Shown here: positions 16,011 through 24,513 of the stretch, piece after piece
Layout of the letters: every line of letters starts with the position of its first letter
Position numbering within the stretch: the stretch's first letter is position 1
From: Streptomyces apocyni
GTDB taxonomy: Bacteria > Actinomycetota > Actinomycetes > Streptomycetales > Streptomycetaceae
NCBI RefSeq assembly: GCF_009739465.1
Contig: NZ_WHOM01000068.1
Span: forward strand, 62,001-126,000
Direction: 5' to 3'
Length of the DNA stretch: 64,000 nucleotides
The notes under the pieces: generated by a model
Database searches by the model: none
What the model was told of the DNA's origin: nothing
The model's input: only the letters and a program-made list of their open reading frames with translations
Program-made: the position numbers and the translations under genes

Positions 16011-16127
16011 GTCCCGGTAGCGGGACGGCACATCCTGCCGGACCGTGCCGAAGACCTCGGCGGCACAGCCCAGCTCGAAGGCCGCCTGGGGCGGGTTGAG
16101 CAGGGCCACCACACGATGAAGGCTCAT
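16011..16127 (-). pseudogene. GlxA-type regulator, N-terminal 39 codons cut off by the IS element
   Basis: ATG 16127 opens MSLHRVVALLNPPQAAFELG followed by CAAEVFGTVRQDVPSRYRD. This is the conserved start of GlxA-like regulators (first strand and helix of the PfpI-like domain). The IS begins exactly after the GAC codon and supplies a TAA stop. The rest of the gene is at 13413-14261. It diverges from the hydrolase gene at 16199 across 71 bases. Confidence 0.88.
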
Positions 16128-16198
16128 GGCAAGAATGTATCTGAGAGTGTCTTTCTGGACTCTCGGCTGGGAGGCCCGCCCCGGTTCACAGTGGTCCC

Positions 16199-17062
16199 AT
16201 GACGCACCCCATGACGCATTCCATGACGCACGCCGCCGCAACGACAGTGTTCAGGAGCGCAGTTCAGGTCGACGGCGAGACGGCCAGCTATCTGACCGTG
16301 GAGCAGGACGGCCCGCCCGTGTTGCTGCTGCACGGTACGTACTGGAGCCGGGTCTGGCTCCCGGTCATGGGCCGCCTCGCCGAGGCGGGGCTGCGACCCA
16401 TCGCCGTCGATCTCCCCGGACTGGGGCGCTCGGGAGGCGAACTCACGCTGGAGACGGCCAGGGTCCCGGCCCTCGCGGACTGGGTGGCGCGATTCGCCTC
16501 CGCGCTGGCGCTCTCCGGGCCGCTCGCCGTGGCGGGCCATGACATCGGCGGCGCCATCGCCCAGCATCTCCTCGTCCACGATCGGCTGGACGTCTCCCGG
16601 CTGGCCCTGGCCAACTCGGTCACGTACGACTCCTGGCCGGTACCCGGCGTGGCGCGGTTCCGGGACCCGGAGGTCATCGCGGGAACCGACGCCGAGACGC
16701 TACTGTCCGCCCGCCGCCAGGCCGTGACGGCGGCGCTGGCCGGGGCCGCCAACGAACAGCTGATCGCGGACTATCTGGACCCGTGGACGGATGCGCGGGT
16801 GCGCCGCTCCTGGATGGCGATGGCGGGCGCGGCCGACAGTCGCTACACCCTGGATCTCGTTCCCGCGCTGCGGCGGTCCACGACACCCAAGTTGCTGGTC
16901 TGGGGCGCGGACGACGGCTTCCAGAAGGTCGAGTACGCCGAGAAGTTCGCCGCGGAGATCCCGCACACCACGCTCGTACGTATCCCCGACACGGGACACA
17001 TCCCCATGGAGAACGCACCCGGCCAGATCGCCCGCGCGCTCGTCGGCTTCTTCGCTGCCTAG
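16199..17062 (+). CDS. Alpha/beta hydrolase with Asp nucleophile motif (epoxide hydrolase/dehalogenase-like)
   Basis: 287 residues. The oxyanion motif HGTYWS is at residues 45-50, the nucleophile elbow GHDIGG puts Asp at residue 115 where serine hydrolases have Ser, and the catalytic His is in DTGHIPMENAP near residue 267. The Asp elbow is typical of epoxide hydrolases and haloalkane dehalogenases. The gene begins with three in-frame copies of ATG-ACG-CA(C/T), giving three possible starts (16199, 16211, 16223); the first is used here. It is divergent from the disrupted GlxA-type regulator, which may once have controlled it. The substrate is unknown. Confidence 0.85.
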   Translation: MTHPMTHSMTHAAATTVFRSAVQVDGETASYLTVEQDGPPVLLLHGTYWSRVWLPVMGRLAEAGLRPIAVDLPGLGRSGGELTLETARVPALADWVARFASALALSGPLAVAGHDIGGAIAQHLLVHDRLDVSRLALANSVTYDSWPVPGVARFRDPEVIAGTDAETLLSARRQAVTAALAGAANEQLIADYLDPWTDARVRRSWMAMAGAADSRYTLDLVPALRRSTTPKLLVWGADDGFQKVEYAEKFAAEIPHTTLVRIPDTGHIPMENAPGQIARALVGFFAA

Positions 17063-17151
17063 CGGCGCCTGGACCCTGGTCCAGACCCCCTCGACGCCTT
17101 GGGTAGAGTGCGCTCTTTATTGATTTGTACGCGCCACACCCAGGGGGGATC

Positions 17152-17649
17152 TTGAGCGCGCACCTTACCGATACGGCCCGTCAACTGGCCGCGGTGCTCT
17201 GGAAACAGCACACCGTCTACCGCGACCGGACCGGCGGCGTCGTCATCAGGGCGGACCAGGTCCACCGCTGGATCAGCCTCGCCAACTCCGGGACCCGGGG
17301 CGAAGTCCTCGTCCGGGCGGGCCGCCTGCTTGACGGCGGCACCACGGCACCCGCACGCGCCGAGGCGGTGGTGCCGCTGTCGACCGGCGTGACCGGCCTC
17401 GCCGCTACCTGTCGCCGACTGCTCGCGGACACGGCGGAGGCGACGACCGAGCATCCGGTGTCCGCGCCCGCCAAGTCCGGCAAGGCCAGTACGGCCGGTA
17501 AGTCCCGTAAGCCTCGTAGTGCCGGCAAGAAGCAGCGCCCGGCACGCAGGCGCAGGGGCCTGCCCGGCTGGGTGATCGTCGTCACGGCCTCCGGAACGGT
17601 CGCCCTGGTCGCCGTCGCTGCCGCGTACCAGTCGGCGACTGGCCGTTAG
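17152..17649 (+). CDS. Hypothetical protein with C-terminal membrane anchor
   Basis: 165 residues from the TTG at 17152, directly behind AGGGGGG; an in-frame TTG at 17125 lacks such a site. Residues 1-95 are helical and soluble (LTDTARQLAAVLWKQHTVYR; VIRADQVHRWISLANSGTRG). A Lys/Arg/Ser-rich linker follows, then one membrane helix (GWVIVVTASGTVALVAVAAA) at the end. The domain is therefore probably cytoplasmic and tail-anchored. No family recognised. Confidence 0.65.
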   Translation: MSAHLTDTARQLAAVLWKQHTVYRDRTGGVVIRADQVHRWISLANSGTRGEVLVRAGRLLDGGTTAPARAEAVVPLSTGVTGLAATCRRLLADTAEATTEHPVSAPAKSGKASTAGKSRKPRSAGKKQRPARRRRGLPGWVIVVTASGTVALVAVAAAYQSATGR

Positions 17650-17685
17650 CCGCAGTCCTGAGCCCGGCTGTTGGGGAGGCTGGGG

Positions 17686-18081
17686 TTACAGCAGGGCGTT
17701 GCACGCCTCCTCGCAGGAGCGGCAGGCTTCGGCGCAGACGCGGCAGTGTTCGTGCGTGTCGGCGTGGGATTCGCATTCGGCGGCGCAGGCCTTGCAGGCG
17801 ATCGCGCACGCCTGCAGGAGGGCGCGGGCGATGTTGGGGTCGTAGCCGGTGTGGCGGGAGAGTACGGCGGCGGTGGCGTTGCAGATGTCGGCGCAGTCCA
17901 TGTCGGTGCGGATGCACTTGGTGAGGTCGCCGACCAGCCCTTCGGACAGGCAGGCGTCCGCGCACGCCGTACACGCCTGCGCGCAGGCGATGCATTCCTC
18001 GATGCAGCGGGTGAGCTTTTCGCGGTCGACGTCGCCGAGGTCGGCCGGGTAGGTGGCGAGCATGTCCTTGACCATGGTCAT
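17686..18081 (-). CDS. Cytosolic copper-storage protein (Csp3-like four-helix bundle)
   Basis: 131 residues from ATG 18081, with GAAGGGGG 8 bases upstream. It contains 18 cysteines in a C-x2/3-C rhythm along four predicted helices (CIEECIACAQACTACADAC; CAIACKACAAEC; CRVCAEACRSCEEAC). Csp3 proteins line a four-helix bundle with about this number of Cys and bind many Cu(I) ions. No signal or Tat peptide is present, which fits the cytosolic subtype. No copper regulator or efflux gene is adjacent. Confidence 0.88.
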   Translation of the reverse strand: MTMVKDMLATYPADLGDVDREKLTRCIEECIACAQACTACADACLSEGLVGDLTKCIRTDMDCADICNATAAVLSRHTGYDPNIARALLQACAIACKACAAECESHADTHEHCRVCAEACRSCEEACNALL

Positions 18082-18228
18082 CGCGATGGCCCCCTTCACG
18101 GCGGAGGCTGCGTCGTGCTGCCTGGTGGCCGCACCTGTCCGCGCCCCTGCGTCCAGCGTCCCGCCGCCGTGCGGCGTACGCAACCGGGACCAGCTCTCAC
18201 GAGGACCGGCTCTGACGAGGACTGGCCC

Positions 18229-19293
18229 TCACGAGGACTGGCGCGTCACCAGGCGGGTGGGCAGGACGAGTTGTTGGCGGTCCATGCGGCGGGATGCTGG
18301 CGGGCGGCGATCGGCGACCGCGGAGATCTCGGCCAGGAGGAGTTCGGTCATCGCCTGGCCCATCTCCTCGACCGGCTGCCGGACGCTGGTCAGGGGCGGG
18401 TCCATGTGCCGGGCGACCGCCGAGTCGTCGAAGCCGACCAGGGCCACGTCGTCGGGTATGCGGCGGCCCGCCTCGCGCAGCACCTGGCGGGCGCCGGCCG
18501 CCGTCACGTCGGACCCGGCGAAGACCGCGTCCAGGTCGGGGCGGCGGGCGAGGAGTTCGGTCATCGCGCGGCGGCCGCCCTCCTCGGTGAAGTCCCCGAT
18601 CGCCGTCAGGCCGTCCTCCACCGGGCGCCCGGCCTCGGTCAGGGCCTCGCGGTAGCCGTCCAGGCGGCGCTGGGCTCCGTACACGTCCAGGCGGCCGGTG
18701 ATCGTGGCGATCGTGGAGCGGCCGCGCTCGATGAGGTGTCGTACGGCGGCGCGCCCGCCGGCGAAGTTGTCGGAGTCGACCGAGGCCAGGGGCTCGTCGG
18801 CGGAGCGGCGGCCGCTGATCACGGCCGGGAGGTCGAGCGACGCCAGCATGTCGGGCAGCGGGTCGTCGGCGTGTACGGAGACCAGGAGCACGCCGTCGAC
18901 GCGCTGCGCGGCCAGGTAGTGGGCCAGGCGCTGCCGCTGCCGGTCGCCGCCCGCGAAGGTCAGCAGCAGCTGGATCTCCGTCTCGGCGAGCGCGACCCCG
19001 ACGCCGTGCACGATCTCGGAGAAGTACGGCTCGGCGAAGAAGCGCCGCTCGGGCTCCGGGACGACCAGCGCGATGGCGTCGTTGCGGTTGGCGGCGAGGG
19101 CCCTGGCCGCCGTGTTGGGTACGTACCCGAGTTCGGCGACAGCGGCCTCGACCGCCTGCCGGGTCTGCTCACTGACCCGGGGTGAGCCGTTGATCACCCG
19201 GGAGACCGTGCCCCGCCCGACACCCGCGCGCGCGGCGACCTCCTCCAACGTAGGCCGTCCCACATTTCTGCCCCGAACCTGACGTGACGTCAC
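18229..19293 (-). CDS. cebR: CebR, LacI-family repressor of cellobiose uptake
   Basis: 354 residues from the GTG at 19293, preceded by GGGAGGGAGG; the longer upstream frame lacks a site. The N-terminal LacI helix-turn-helix and hinge are clear (TLEEVAARAGVGRGTVSRVI; SEQTRQAVEAAVAELGYVPN), followed by the sugar-binding core (ALVVPEPERRFFAEPYFSEI; LVGFDDSAVARHMDPPLTSV). It is divergent from cebEFG and two CebR-type operators are present nearby. CebR is inactivated by cellobiose and cello-oligosaccharides. The order orn, tRNA-His, cebR is as in other streptomycetes apart from the inserted accessory block. Confidence 0.92.
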   Translation of the reverse strand: MTSRQVRGRNVGRPTLEEVAARAGVGRGTVSRVINGSPRVSEQTRQAVEAAVAELGYVPNTAARALAANRNDAIALVVPEPERRFFAEPYFSEIVHGVGVALAETEIQLLLTFAGGDRQRQRLAHYLAAQRVDGVLLVSVHADDPLPDMLASLDLPAVISGRRSADEPLASVDSDNFAGGRAAVRHLIERGRSTIATITGRLDVYGAQRRLDGYREALTEAGRPVEDGLTAIGDFTEEGGRRAMTELLARRPDLDAVFAGSDVTAAGARQVLREAGRRIPDDVALVGFDDSAVARHMDPPLTSVRQPVEEMGQAMTELLLAEISAVADRRPPASRRMDRQQLVLPTRLVTRQSS

Positions 19294-19408
19294 GCCTGCC
19301 TCCCTCCCATGCCGCACAAATCTAACGGCCGGATAACCGAAAGCACTCCGCCGTGCACGGTCCCTTGACACTGCCCAACCCAGCCGCGACCCTTCAACAC
19401 ATCACCGG

Positions 19409-19422
19409 TGGGAGCGCTCCCA
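19409..19422. promoter_or_regulatory. CebR box upstream of cebE
   Basis: TGGGAGCGCTCCCA, the perfect 14-bp CebR consensus palindrome, lies 69 bases before the cebE start and about 115 bases from cebR. It can control the transporter operon and possibly the repressor gene itself. Confidence 0.95.
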
Positions 19423-19490
19423 CCGTACCTGACTCATACACAACCCGCACGTTCGCCGGGATCGGCACGTCAGGGCACTAGGAGGACGCA

Positions 19491-20834
19491 ATGCGTTTCA
19501 GGACACGTACGTCCCGGCAGGCGGTGGTCCTCGCGGCCGTCGCCGCGCTGGGCGCCGGTCTACTGGCCGGATGTGCCGAGGACAAGAGCGACGAACCCGG
19601 AGGTTCTTCGGGCGGCGGCGAGGGAGGCGACGGCGGCAAGGGCAAGACCACGCTCACCGTCGGCGTCTTCGGTACATTCGGCCTCAAGGAGGCCGGACTC
19701 TACGACGCGTACATGAAGGCGAACCCGGACGTCGTCATCAAGCAGACGTCCATCGAGCGCAACGAGAACTACTACCCACAGCTGCTCACCCACCTGGGCT
19801 CCGGCAGTGGACTCGCCGACATCCAGGCCGTCGAGGTCAACAACATCGCCGAGGTCACCGCGACCCAGGCGGACAAGCTCGTCGACCTCGGCAAGGCTCC
19901 GGGCGTCGACAAGGACAACTTCCTCGACTGGAAGTGGCAGCAGGGCACCGCCCAGAACGGCTCAACCATCGCCCTGGGCACCGACGTCGGCCCCCAGGGC
20001 ATCTGCTACCGCAAGGACCTGTTCGAGAAGGCCGGGCTGCCCACCGACCGCGACGAGGTCGGCAAGCTGTGGGCCGGTGACTGGAAGAAGTACCTGGACG
20101 TCGGTAAGCAGTACAAGGCCAAGGCGCCCAAGGACAGCGCCTTCGTCGACGGCGCGGGCGGCGTCATGGCCGCCGTCACCGGAAGCTACGAGGAGCGCTT
20201 CTACGACAAGGACGGCAAGGTCGTCTACAAGGAGAGCGCCGCCGTCAAGGAGGCCTGGGACGTCGCCTCCGCGTTCGCGACCGAGGGCCTGACCGCCAAA
20301 CTCCAGCAGTTCAAGCCCTCCTGGGACCAGGCCTTCTCCAACGGCCGCTTCGCCACCATCTCCTGCCCGGCCTGGATGCTCGGCTACATCAAGGAGAAGG
20401 GCGGCGACAAGGCCGAGGGCAAGTGGGACGTCGCCCAGGCACCGAAGCCGTCCAACTGGGGCGGGTCCTTCCTCGTCGTACCGAAGGCGGGCAAGAACAC
20501 CGAAGAGGCGGCGAAACTGGCCGCCTGGCTGACCGCACCCGAACAGCAGGCGGTGCTGTTCGAGGAGCGCGGCAGCTTCCCGAGCTCCACGGCCGCGTAC
20601 GACCTGCCCGCCGTGAAGGACGCCAAGAACCCCTACTTCGAGGGCGCTCCCATCGGTGAGATCTTCGCCAAGGCCGCCGAAGGCGCACCCGTGCAGATCC
20701 TCGGCCCGAAGGACCTGATCATCGCCCAGAACCTCGCGGACGTGGGCATGCTCCAGGTCGACCAGAAGGGCAAGTCGCCCGACGAGGGCTGGAAGGCCGC
20801 CGTCAAGTCGATCGACAACGCACTGGACGAGTGA
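19491..20834 (+). CDS. cebE: CebE, cello-oligosaccharide-binding lipoprotein
   Basis: 447 residues, ATG after AGGAGG. Signal MRFRTRTSRQAVVLAAVAAL and lipobox LLAGC with the lipidated Cys28. A Gly/Ser/Asp-rich spacer precedes a family-1 sugar-binding fold (TLTVGVFGTFGLKEAGLYDA; ALGTDVGPQGICYRKDLFEK). It is the first gene of cebEFG-bglC behind a CebR box and captures cellobiose and cellotriose at the cell surface. The ATPase (MsiK in other streptomycetes) is not encoded here, as usual. Confidence 0.93.
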   Translation: MRFRTRTSRQAVVLAAVAALGAGLLAGCAEDKSDEPGGSSGGGEGGDGGKGKTTLTVGVFGTFGLKEAGLYDAYMKANPDVVIKQTSIERNENYYPQLLTHLGSGSGLADIQAVEVNNIAEVTATQADKLVDLGKAPGVDKDNFLDWKWQQGTAQNGSTIALGTDVGPQGICYRKDLFEKAGLPTDRDEVGKLWAGDWKKYLDVGKQYKAKAPKDSAFVDGAGGVMAAVTGSYEERFYDKDGKVVYKESAAVKEAWDVASAFATEGLTAKLQQFKPSWDQAFSNGRFATISCPAWMLGYIKEKGGDKAEGKWDVAQAPKPSNWGGSFLVVPKAGKNTEEAAKLAAWLTAPEQQAVLFEERGSFPSSTAAYDLPAVKDAKNPYFEGAPIGEIFAKAAEGAPVQILGPKDLIIAQNLADVGMLQVDQKGKSPDEGWKAAVKSIDNALDE

Positions 20835-21871
20835 CGCACGTGGCACGGGAAACCAAGACCGCCGCGCCCTCCCCGGGGGAGGGCGCGGCCCCACCCGCGC
20901 AGGGCCCAGGCGCGCAGGATCCAGGCGCCGCGGGGCAGCGGCGCGAGCAGCGTCGGCGGGACCGGCGCAGCCGCCGCTACCGACGCGACGTGAAGTGGAG
21001 CCCGTACGCGTATGTGGCGCCGTTCTTCCTCTTCTTCGCGGCCTTCGGGCTCTTTCCACTGCTCTACACGGGCTGGGCCGCGCTGCACCGGGTGTCGCTG
21101 ACCGACCCCAACTCCATGGAGTTCGTGGGCCTGCACAACTTCACCCGGCTGTGGAGCGACGAATTCTTCTGGAACGCCCTGCAGAACACCGTGACGATCG
21201 GGCTGATCTCGACCGTCCCGCAACTGCTGATGGCCCTGGGGCTCGCGCACCTGCTCAACTACAAGCTGCGCGGCTCGATGTTCTTCCGGGTCGTCGCCCT
21301 GACGCCGTACGCCACCTCGGTGGCGGCCGCGACGCTGGTCTTCGTGCTCCTCTACGGACGCGACTACGGCATGATCAACTGGGCGCTCGGCACGGTCGGC
21401 ATCGACAACATCGACTGGCACAACGGCACCTGGACCTCCCAGTTCGCCGTGTCGTCCATCGTCATCTGGCGCTGGACGGGCTACAACACCCTGATCTACC
21501 TGGCCGCGATGCAGGCCATCCCGAACGACCTGTACGAGTCGGCGGCGCTCGACGGGGCCTCGCGCTGGCAGCAGTTCCTCCATGTGACACTGCCCGCGCT
21601 GCGGCCGACGATCCTGTTCACCTGCGTCGTCTCGACGATCGGCGCCATGCAGCTGTTCGGTGAGCCGCTGCTGTTCGGCGGTTCGGCGACCGGTGGTCCG
21701 GAGCACGAGTACCAGACGCTCGGGCTGTATCTGTACGAGCAGGGCTGGGTCAATCTGCACCTCGGCCGGGCGTCCGCGATCGCCTGGGCGATGTTCCTGC
21801 TCCTGGTGCTGGTGGCCCTGGTCAACTGGCTGATCGCGCGGCGGCTGACCAAGAGCGAGGGGGGAGCATGA
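20831..21871 (+). CDS. cebF: CebF, cellobiose ABC transporter permease
   Basis: 346 residues from the GTG at 20831, which overlaps the cebE stop (GTGA). An Arg-rich cytoplasmic N-terminus of about 55 residues precedes six membrane helices, beginning YAYVAPFFLFFAAFGLFPLL. The EAA loop that contacts the ATPase is ESAALDGASRWQQFLHVTLP. It forms the membrane channel with CebG. Confidence 0.93.
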   Translation: MTHVARETKTAAPSPGEGAAPPAQGPGAQDPGAAGQRREQRRRDRRSRRYRRDVKWSPYAYVAPFFLFFAAFGLFPLLYTGWAALHRVSLTDPNSMEFVGLHNFTRLWSDEFFWNALQNTVTIGLISTVPQLLMALGLAHLLNYKLRGSMFFRVVALTPYATSVAAATLVFVLLYGRDYGMINWALGTVGIDNIDWHNGTWTSQFAVSSIVIWRWTGYNTLIYLAAMQAIPNDLYESAALDGASRWQQFLHVTLPALRPTILFTCVVSTIGAMQLFGEPLLFGGSATGGPEHEYQTLGLYLYEQGWVNLHLGRASAIAWAMFLLLVLVALVNWLIARRLTKSEGGA

Positions 21872-22803
21872 CCGCACCAGTGGTCACCCGGGGCACGAGG
21901 CAGGACCCGACCCGGGACCCGGACGCCCCGGACAACCGGCAGGGAGGCAAGGGCCGCCGCCATGGCCGGAGTCGGGCCGGGCGGACGATGCACGGTGGCC
22001 GGATCACGTACGCCGTACTGATCCTGATCAGCGTGGTCTCGCTGTTCCCGCTGGTGTGGACGGCGATCGCCGCGTCCCGCACCAACACGCGGCTCGCCGA
22101 GACGCCACCGCCGTTCTGGTTCGGCGGCAATCTCTTCAAGAACATGGAGATCGCCTGGACCGATGCCAACATGGGCATGGCGCTGCTCAACACCACGATC
22201 GTGGCCGGGTCGATCGCGGCCGGTACGGTCGTCTTCTCGACCCTCGCCGGGTTCGCCTTCGCCAAGCTGCGCTTCCGCCTCAAGAACGTGCTGCTGCTCC
22301 TGGTGATCGGCACGATGATGGTGCCGCCGCAGCTCAGCGTCGTACCGCTGTACATGCTGATCGCCAAGCTGGAGTGGACCGACCAGCTCCAGGCCGTCAT
22401 CCTGCCGACGTTCGTCAGCGCCTTCGGCGTGTTCTTCATGCGGCAGTACCTGCTCCAGGCGCTGCCCACCGAACTCATCGAGGCGGCCCGGGTGGACGGG
22501 GCGAGCAGCCTGCGGGTCATCTGGCATGTGGTGTTCCCCGCGGCCAGACCCGCGATGGCCGTCCTGGGCATGCTGACGTTCGTACAGGCCTGGAACGACT
22601 TCTTCTGGCCGATCATCGCGCTGACCCAGGCGGGCAACCCGACGGTTCAGGTCGCGCTGACCGGTCTTGGCCAGGGCCATATCCCGGACCAGTCGGTGAT
22701 CATGGCGGGGGCGCTGCTGGGGACGCTGCCGCTGCTGCTCGCGTTCGTGCTGTTCGGGAAGCAGATCGTGGGCGGGATCATGCAGGGCGCGGTGAAGGGC
22801 TGA
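21868..22803 (+). CDS. cebG: CebG, cellobiose ABC transporter permease
   Basis: 311 residues from ATG 21868, overlapping the cebF stop by four bases. Polar N-terminus, then six membrane helices (YAVLILISVVSLFPLVWTAI first). The EAA motif is EAARVDGASSLRVIWHVVFP, followed by PAMAVLGMLTFVQAWNDFFW, as in MalG-type permeases. Partner of CebF. Confidence 0.93.
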   Translation: MTAPVVTRGTRQDPTRDPDAPDNRQGGKGRRHGRSRAGRTMHGGRITYAVLILISVVSLFPLVWTAIAASRTNTRLAETPPPFWFGGNLFKNMEIAWTDANMGMALLNTTIVAGSIAAGTVVFSTLAGFAFAKLRFRLKNVLLLLVIGTMMVPPQLSVVPLYMLIAKLEWTDQLQAVILPTFVSAFGVFFMRQYLLQALPTELIEAARVDGASSLRVIWHVVFPAARPAMAVLGMLTFVQAWNDFFWPIIALTQAGNPTVQVALTGLGQGHIPDQSVIMAGALLGTLPLLLAFVLFGKQIVGGIMQGAVKG

Positions 22804-22818
22804 CGGCGTCTGTGGTCT

Positions 22819-22889
22819 GCCTCTGCGTTCTGCCTCTGCGTTCTGCCTCTGCGTTCTGCCTCTGTCGTTGCCGTTGCCGTTGCCGTTGC
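22819..22889. repeat. Two tandem repeats between cebG and bglC
   Basis: Three perfect copies of GCCTCTGCGTTCT (22819-22857) plus a partial copy are followed by about four copies of CCGTTG (22865-22889). The stretch is pyrimidine- and T-rich on the top strand, unusual here, and lies downstream of the cebG stop and upstream of the bglC CebR box. Confidence 0.9.
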
Positions 22890-22959
22890 CGTGATCCCTC
22901 ACCGGCTTCCCCGTCTCACCTCCCCCCTCCCCTCTCCCTCCGTCCTGTCCGCACTATCA

Positions 22960-22973
22960 TGGGAGCGCTCCCG
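22960..22973 (+). promoter_or_regulatory. CebR box overlapping the bglC ribosome site and start codon
   Basis: TGGGAGCGCTCCCG matches the CebR palindrome at 13 of 14 positions. Its GGGAG (22961-22965) is the only Shine-Dalgarno-like sequence before the bglC GTG, 7 bases away, and its last base is the G of that start codon. CebR bound here would block the gene at or just after initiation. Confidence 0.9.
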
Positions 22974-24421
22974 TGCCATCAGCGAACCTGAGCTTTCCGC
23001 CCGACTTCCTGTGGGGCGCCGCCACCGCCGCCTACCAGATCGAGGGCGCCACCCAGGAGGGCGGCCGCACCTCCTCGATCTGGGACACCTTCAGCCACAC
23101 CCCCGGCAAGGTACTCGGCGGCGACACCGGCGACACCGCCTGCGACCACTACCATCGATGGCGCGACGACGTCCGTCTGATGGCGGAACTCGGCCTGCGC
23201 AGCTACCGCTTCTCCGTCTCCTGGCCACGGGTACAGCCCACCGGCCGCGGCCCCGCCGTCCAACGTGGCCTGGACTTCTACCGGGAACTCGTCGACGAGC
23301 TACTGGCGCACGACATCACCCCGGCGGTCACCCTCTATCACTGGGACCTCCCACAGGAGTTGGAGTCCGCCTTCCCCAGCGGCCACGCCGCGGGCGGCGG
23401 CTGGCCCGAGCGCGACACCGCCCACCGCTTCGCCGAGTACGCCGGGATCGTCGCCGAAGCCCTCGGTGACCGCGTCGCGCGGTGGACCACCCTCAACGAG
23501 CCGTGGTGCAGCGCCTTCCTGGGGTACGGCTCAGGCGTGCACGCCCCCGGCCGCACCGAACCCGTGGCGGCGCTGCGCGCGGCCCATCACCTCAACCTGG
23601 CGCACGGCCTGGGCGTCCAGGCACTGCGCGCCGCCCTGCCCGCCCGCGCGCGGATCGGTATCAGCCTCAACCCGAGCGCGGTCCGCCCCCTGACCGCGTC
23701 GGCCGAGGACCTCGACGCCCAGCGCAGGATCGACGCACTCGCGAACCGGGTCTTCACCGGCCCGCTGCTGAAGGGCACCTACCCCCAGGACCTCCTCACC
23801 GACACCGCCCACCTCACCGACTGGTCCTTTGTACGCCCTGACGACCTGGCCGCCATCAAGCAACCCCTCGACTTCCTGGGCATCAACTACTACGCGCCCG
23901 CGGTCGTTTCGGCCGCGTCCGGCGAAGTCGACCCCTCGGCCCCGCGCCGGGACGGCCACGGTGACAGCCCGCACTCCCCCTGGCCGGGCTCCGAGTCCGT
24001 GCTCTTCCACCACGCGCCGGGCGAACTCACGGCGATGGGCTGGCCGGTGGACCCGACCGGCCTGACCGACCTTCTCCTGCAGTACACCGCCGAGGCGCCC
24101 GGGGTCCCCCTGTTCATCACGGAGAACGGCGCCGCGTACGACGACAAGCCGAACCCCGACGGCTCGGTCCACGACCCGGAACGCGTCCGCTATCTGCACG
24201 GCCACCTCGCCGCCGTACACCAGGCGATCCGCGCTGGGGCCGATGTGCGCGGCTACTACCTCTGGTCGCTGCTCGACAATTTCGAGTGGTCGTACGGCTA
24301 TAGCAAGCGCTTCGGCATGGTCTACGTGGACTACGAGACGCAGGCGCGGGTCCCCAAGTCCAGCGCGCGCTGGTACGGGAAGCTGGCGGCGACCGGGGAA
24401 CTACCGGAAGCGGAGGACTGA
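22973..24421 (+). CDS. bglC: BglC, GH1 beta-glucosidase (intracellular cellobiase)
   Basis: 482 residues from GTG 22973. GH1 hallmarks: FLWGAATAAYQIEGA at the start, acid/base Glu176 in TTLNEPW and nucleophile Glu384 in FITENGA, then YYLWSLLDNFEWSYGYSKRF. There is no signal peptide, so it hydrolyses imported cello-oligosaccharides to glucose in the cytoplasm. Last gene of the cellobiose locus. The embedded CebR site lets the repressor control it separately from cebEFG; glucose release also removes the inducer. Confidence 0.95.
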   Translation: MPSANLSFPPDFLWGAATAAYQIEGATQEGGRTSSIWDTFSHTPGKVLGGDTGDTACDHYHRWRDDVRLMAELGLRSYRFSVSWPRVQPTGRGPAVQRGLDFYRELVDELLAHDITPAVTLYHWDLPQELESAFPSGHAAGGGWPERDTAHRFAEYAGIVAEALGDRVARWTTLNEPWCSAFLGYGSGVHAPGRTEPVAALRAAHHLNLAHGLGVQALRAALPARARIGISLNPSAVRPLTASAEDLDAQRRIDALANRVFTGPLLKGTYPQDLLTDTAHLTDWSFVRPDDLAAIKQPLDFLGINYYAPAVVSAASGEVDPSAPRRDGHGDSPHSPWPGSESVLFHHAPGELTAMGWPVDPTGLTDLLLQYTAEAPGVPLFITENGAAYDDKPNPDGSVHDPERVRYLHGHLAAVHQAIRAGADVRGYYLWSLLDNFEWSYGYSKRFGMVYVDYETQARVPKSSARWYGKLAATGELPEAED

Positions 24422-24513
24422 CAGCCGACGTGCCGGTGGGGCCCGCGCGGGTAAGCGGGCCCCACCGGGGCATCGGGCGTCGGGCGTCGGGCGTCGGGCA
24501 TGCGACCGTACGG

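Noticed and set aside
22819..22889. Tandem repeats considered as a CRISPR-like array
   Set aside because: Units of 6 and 13 bases are contiguous without spacers.
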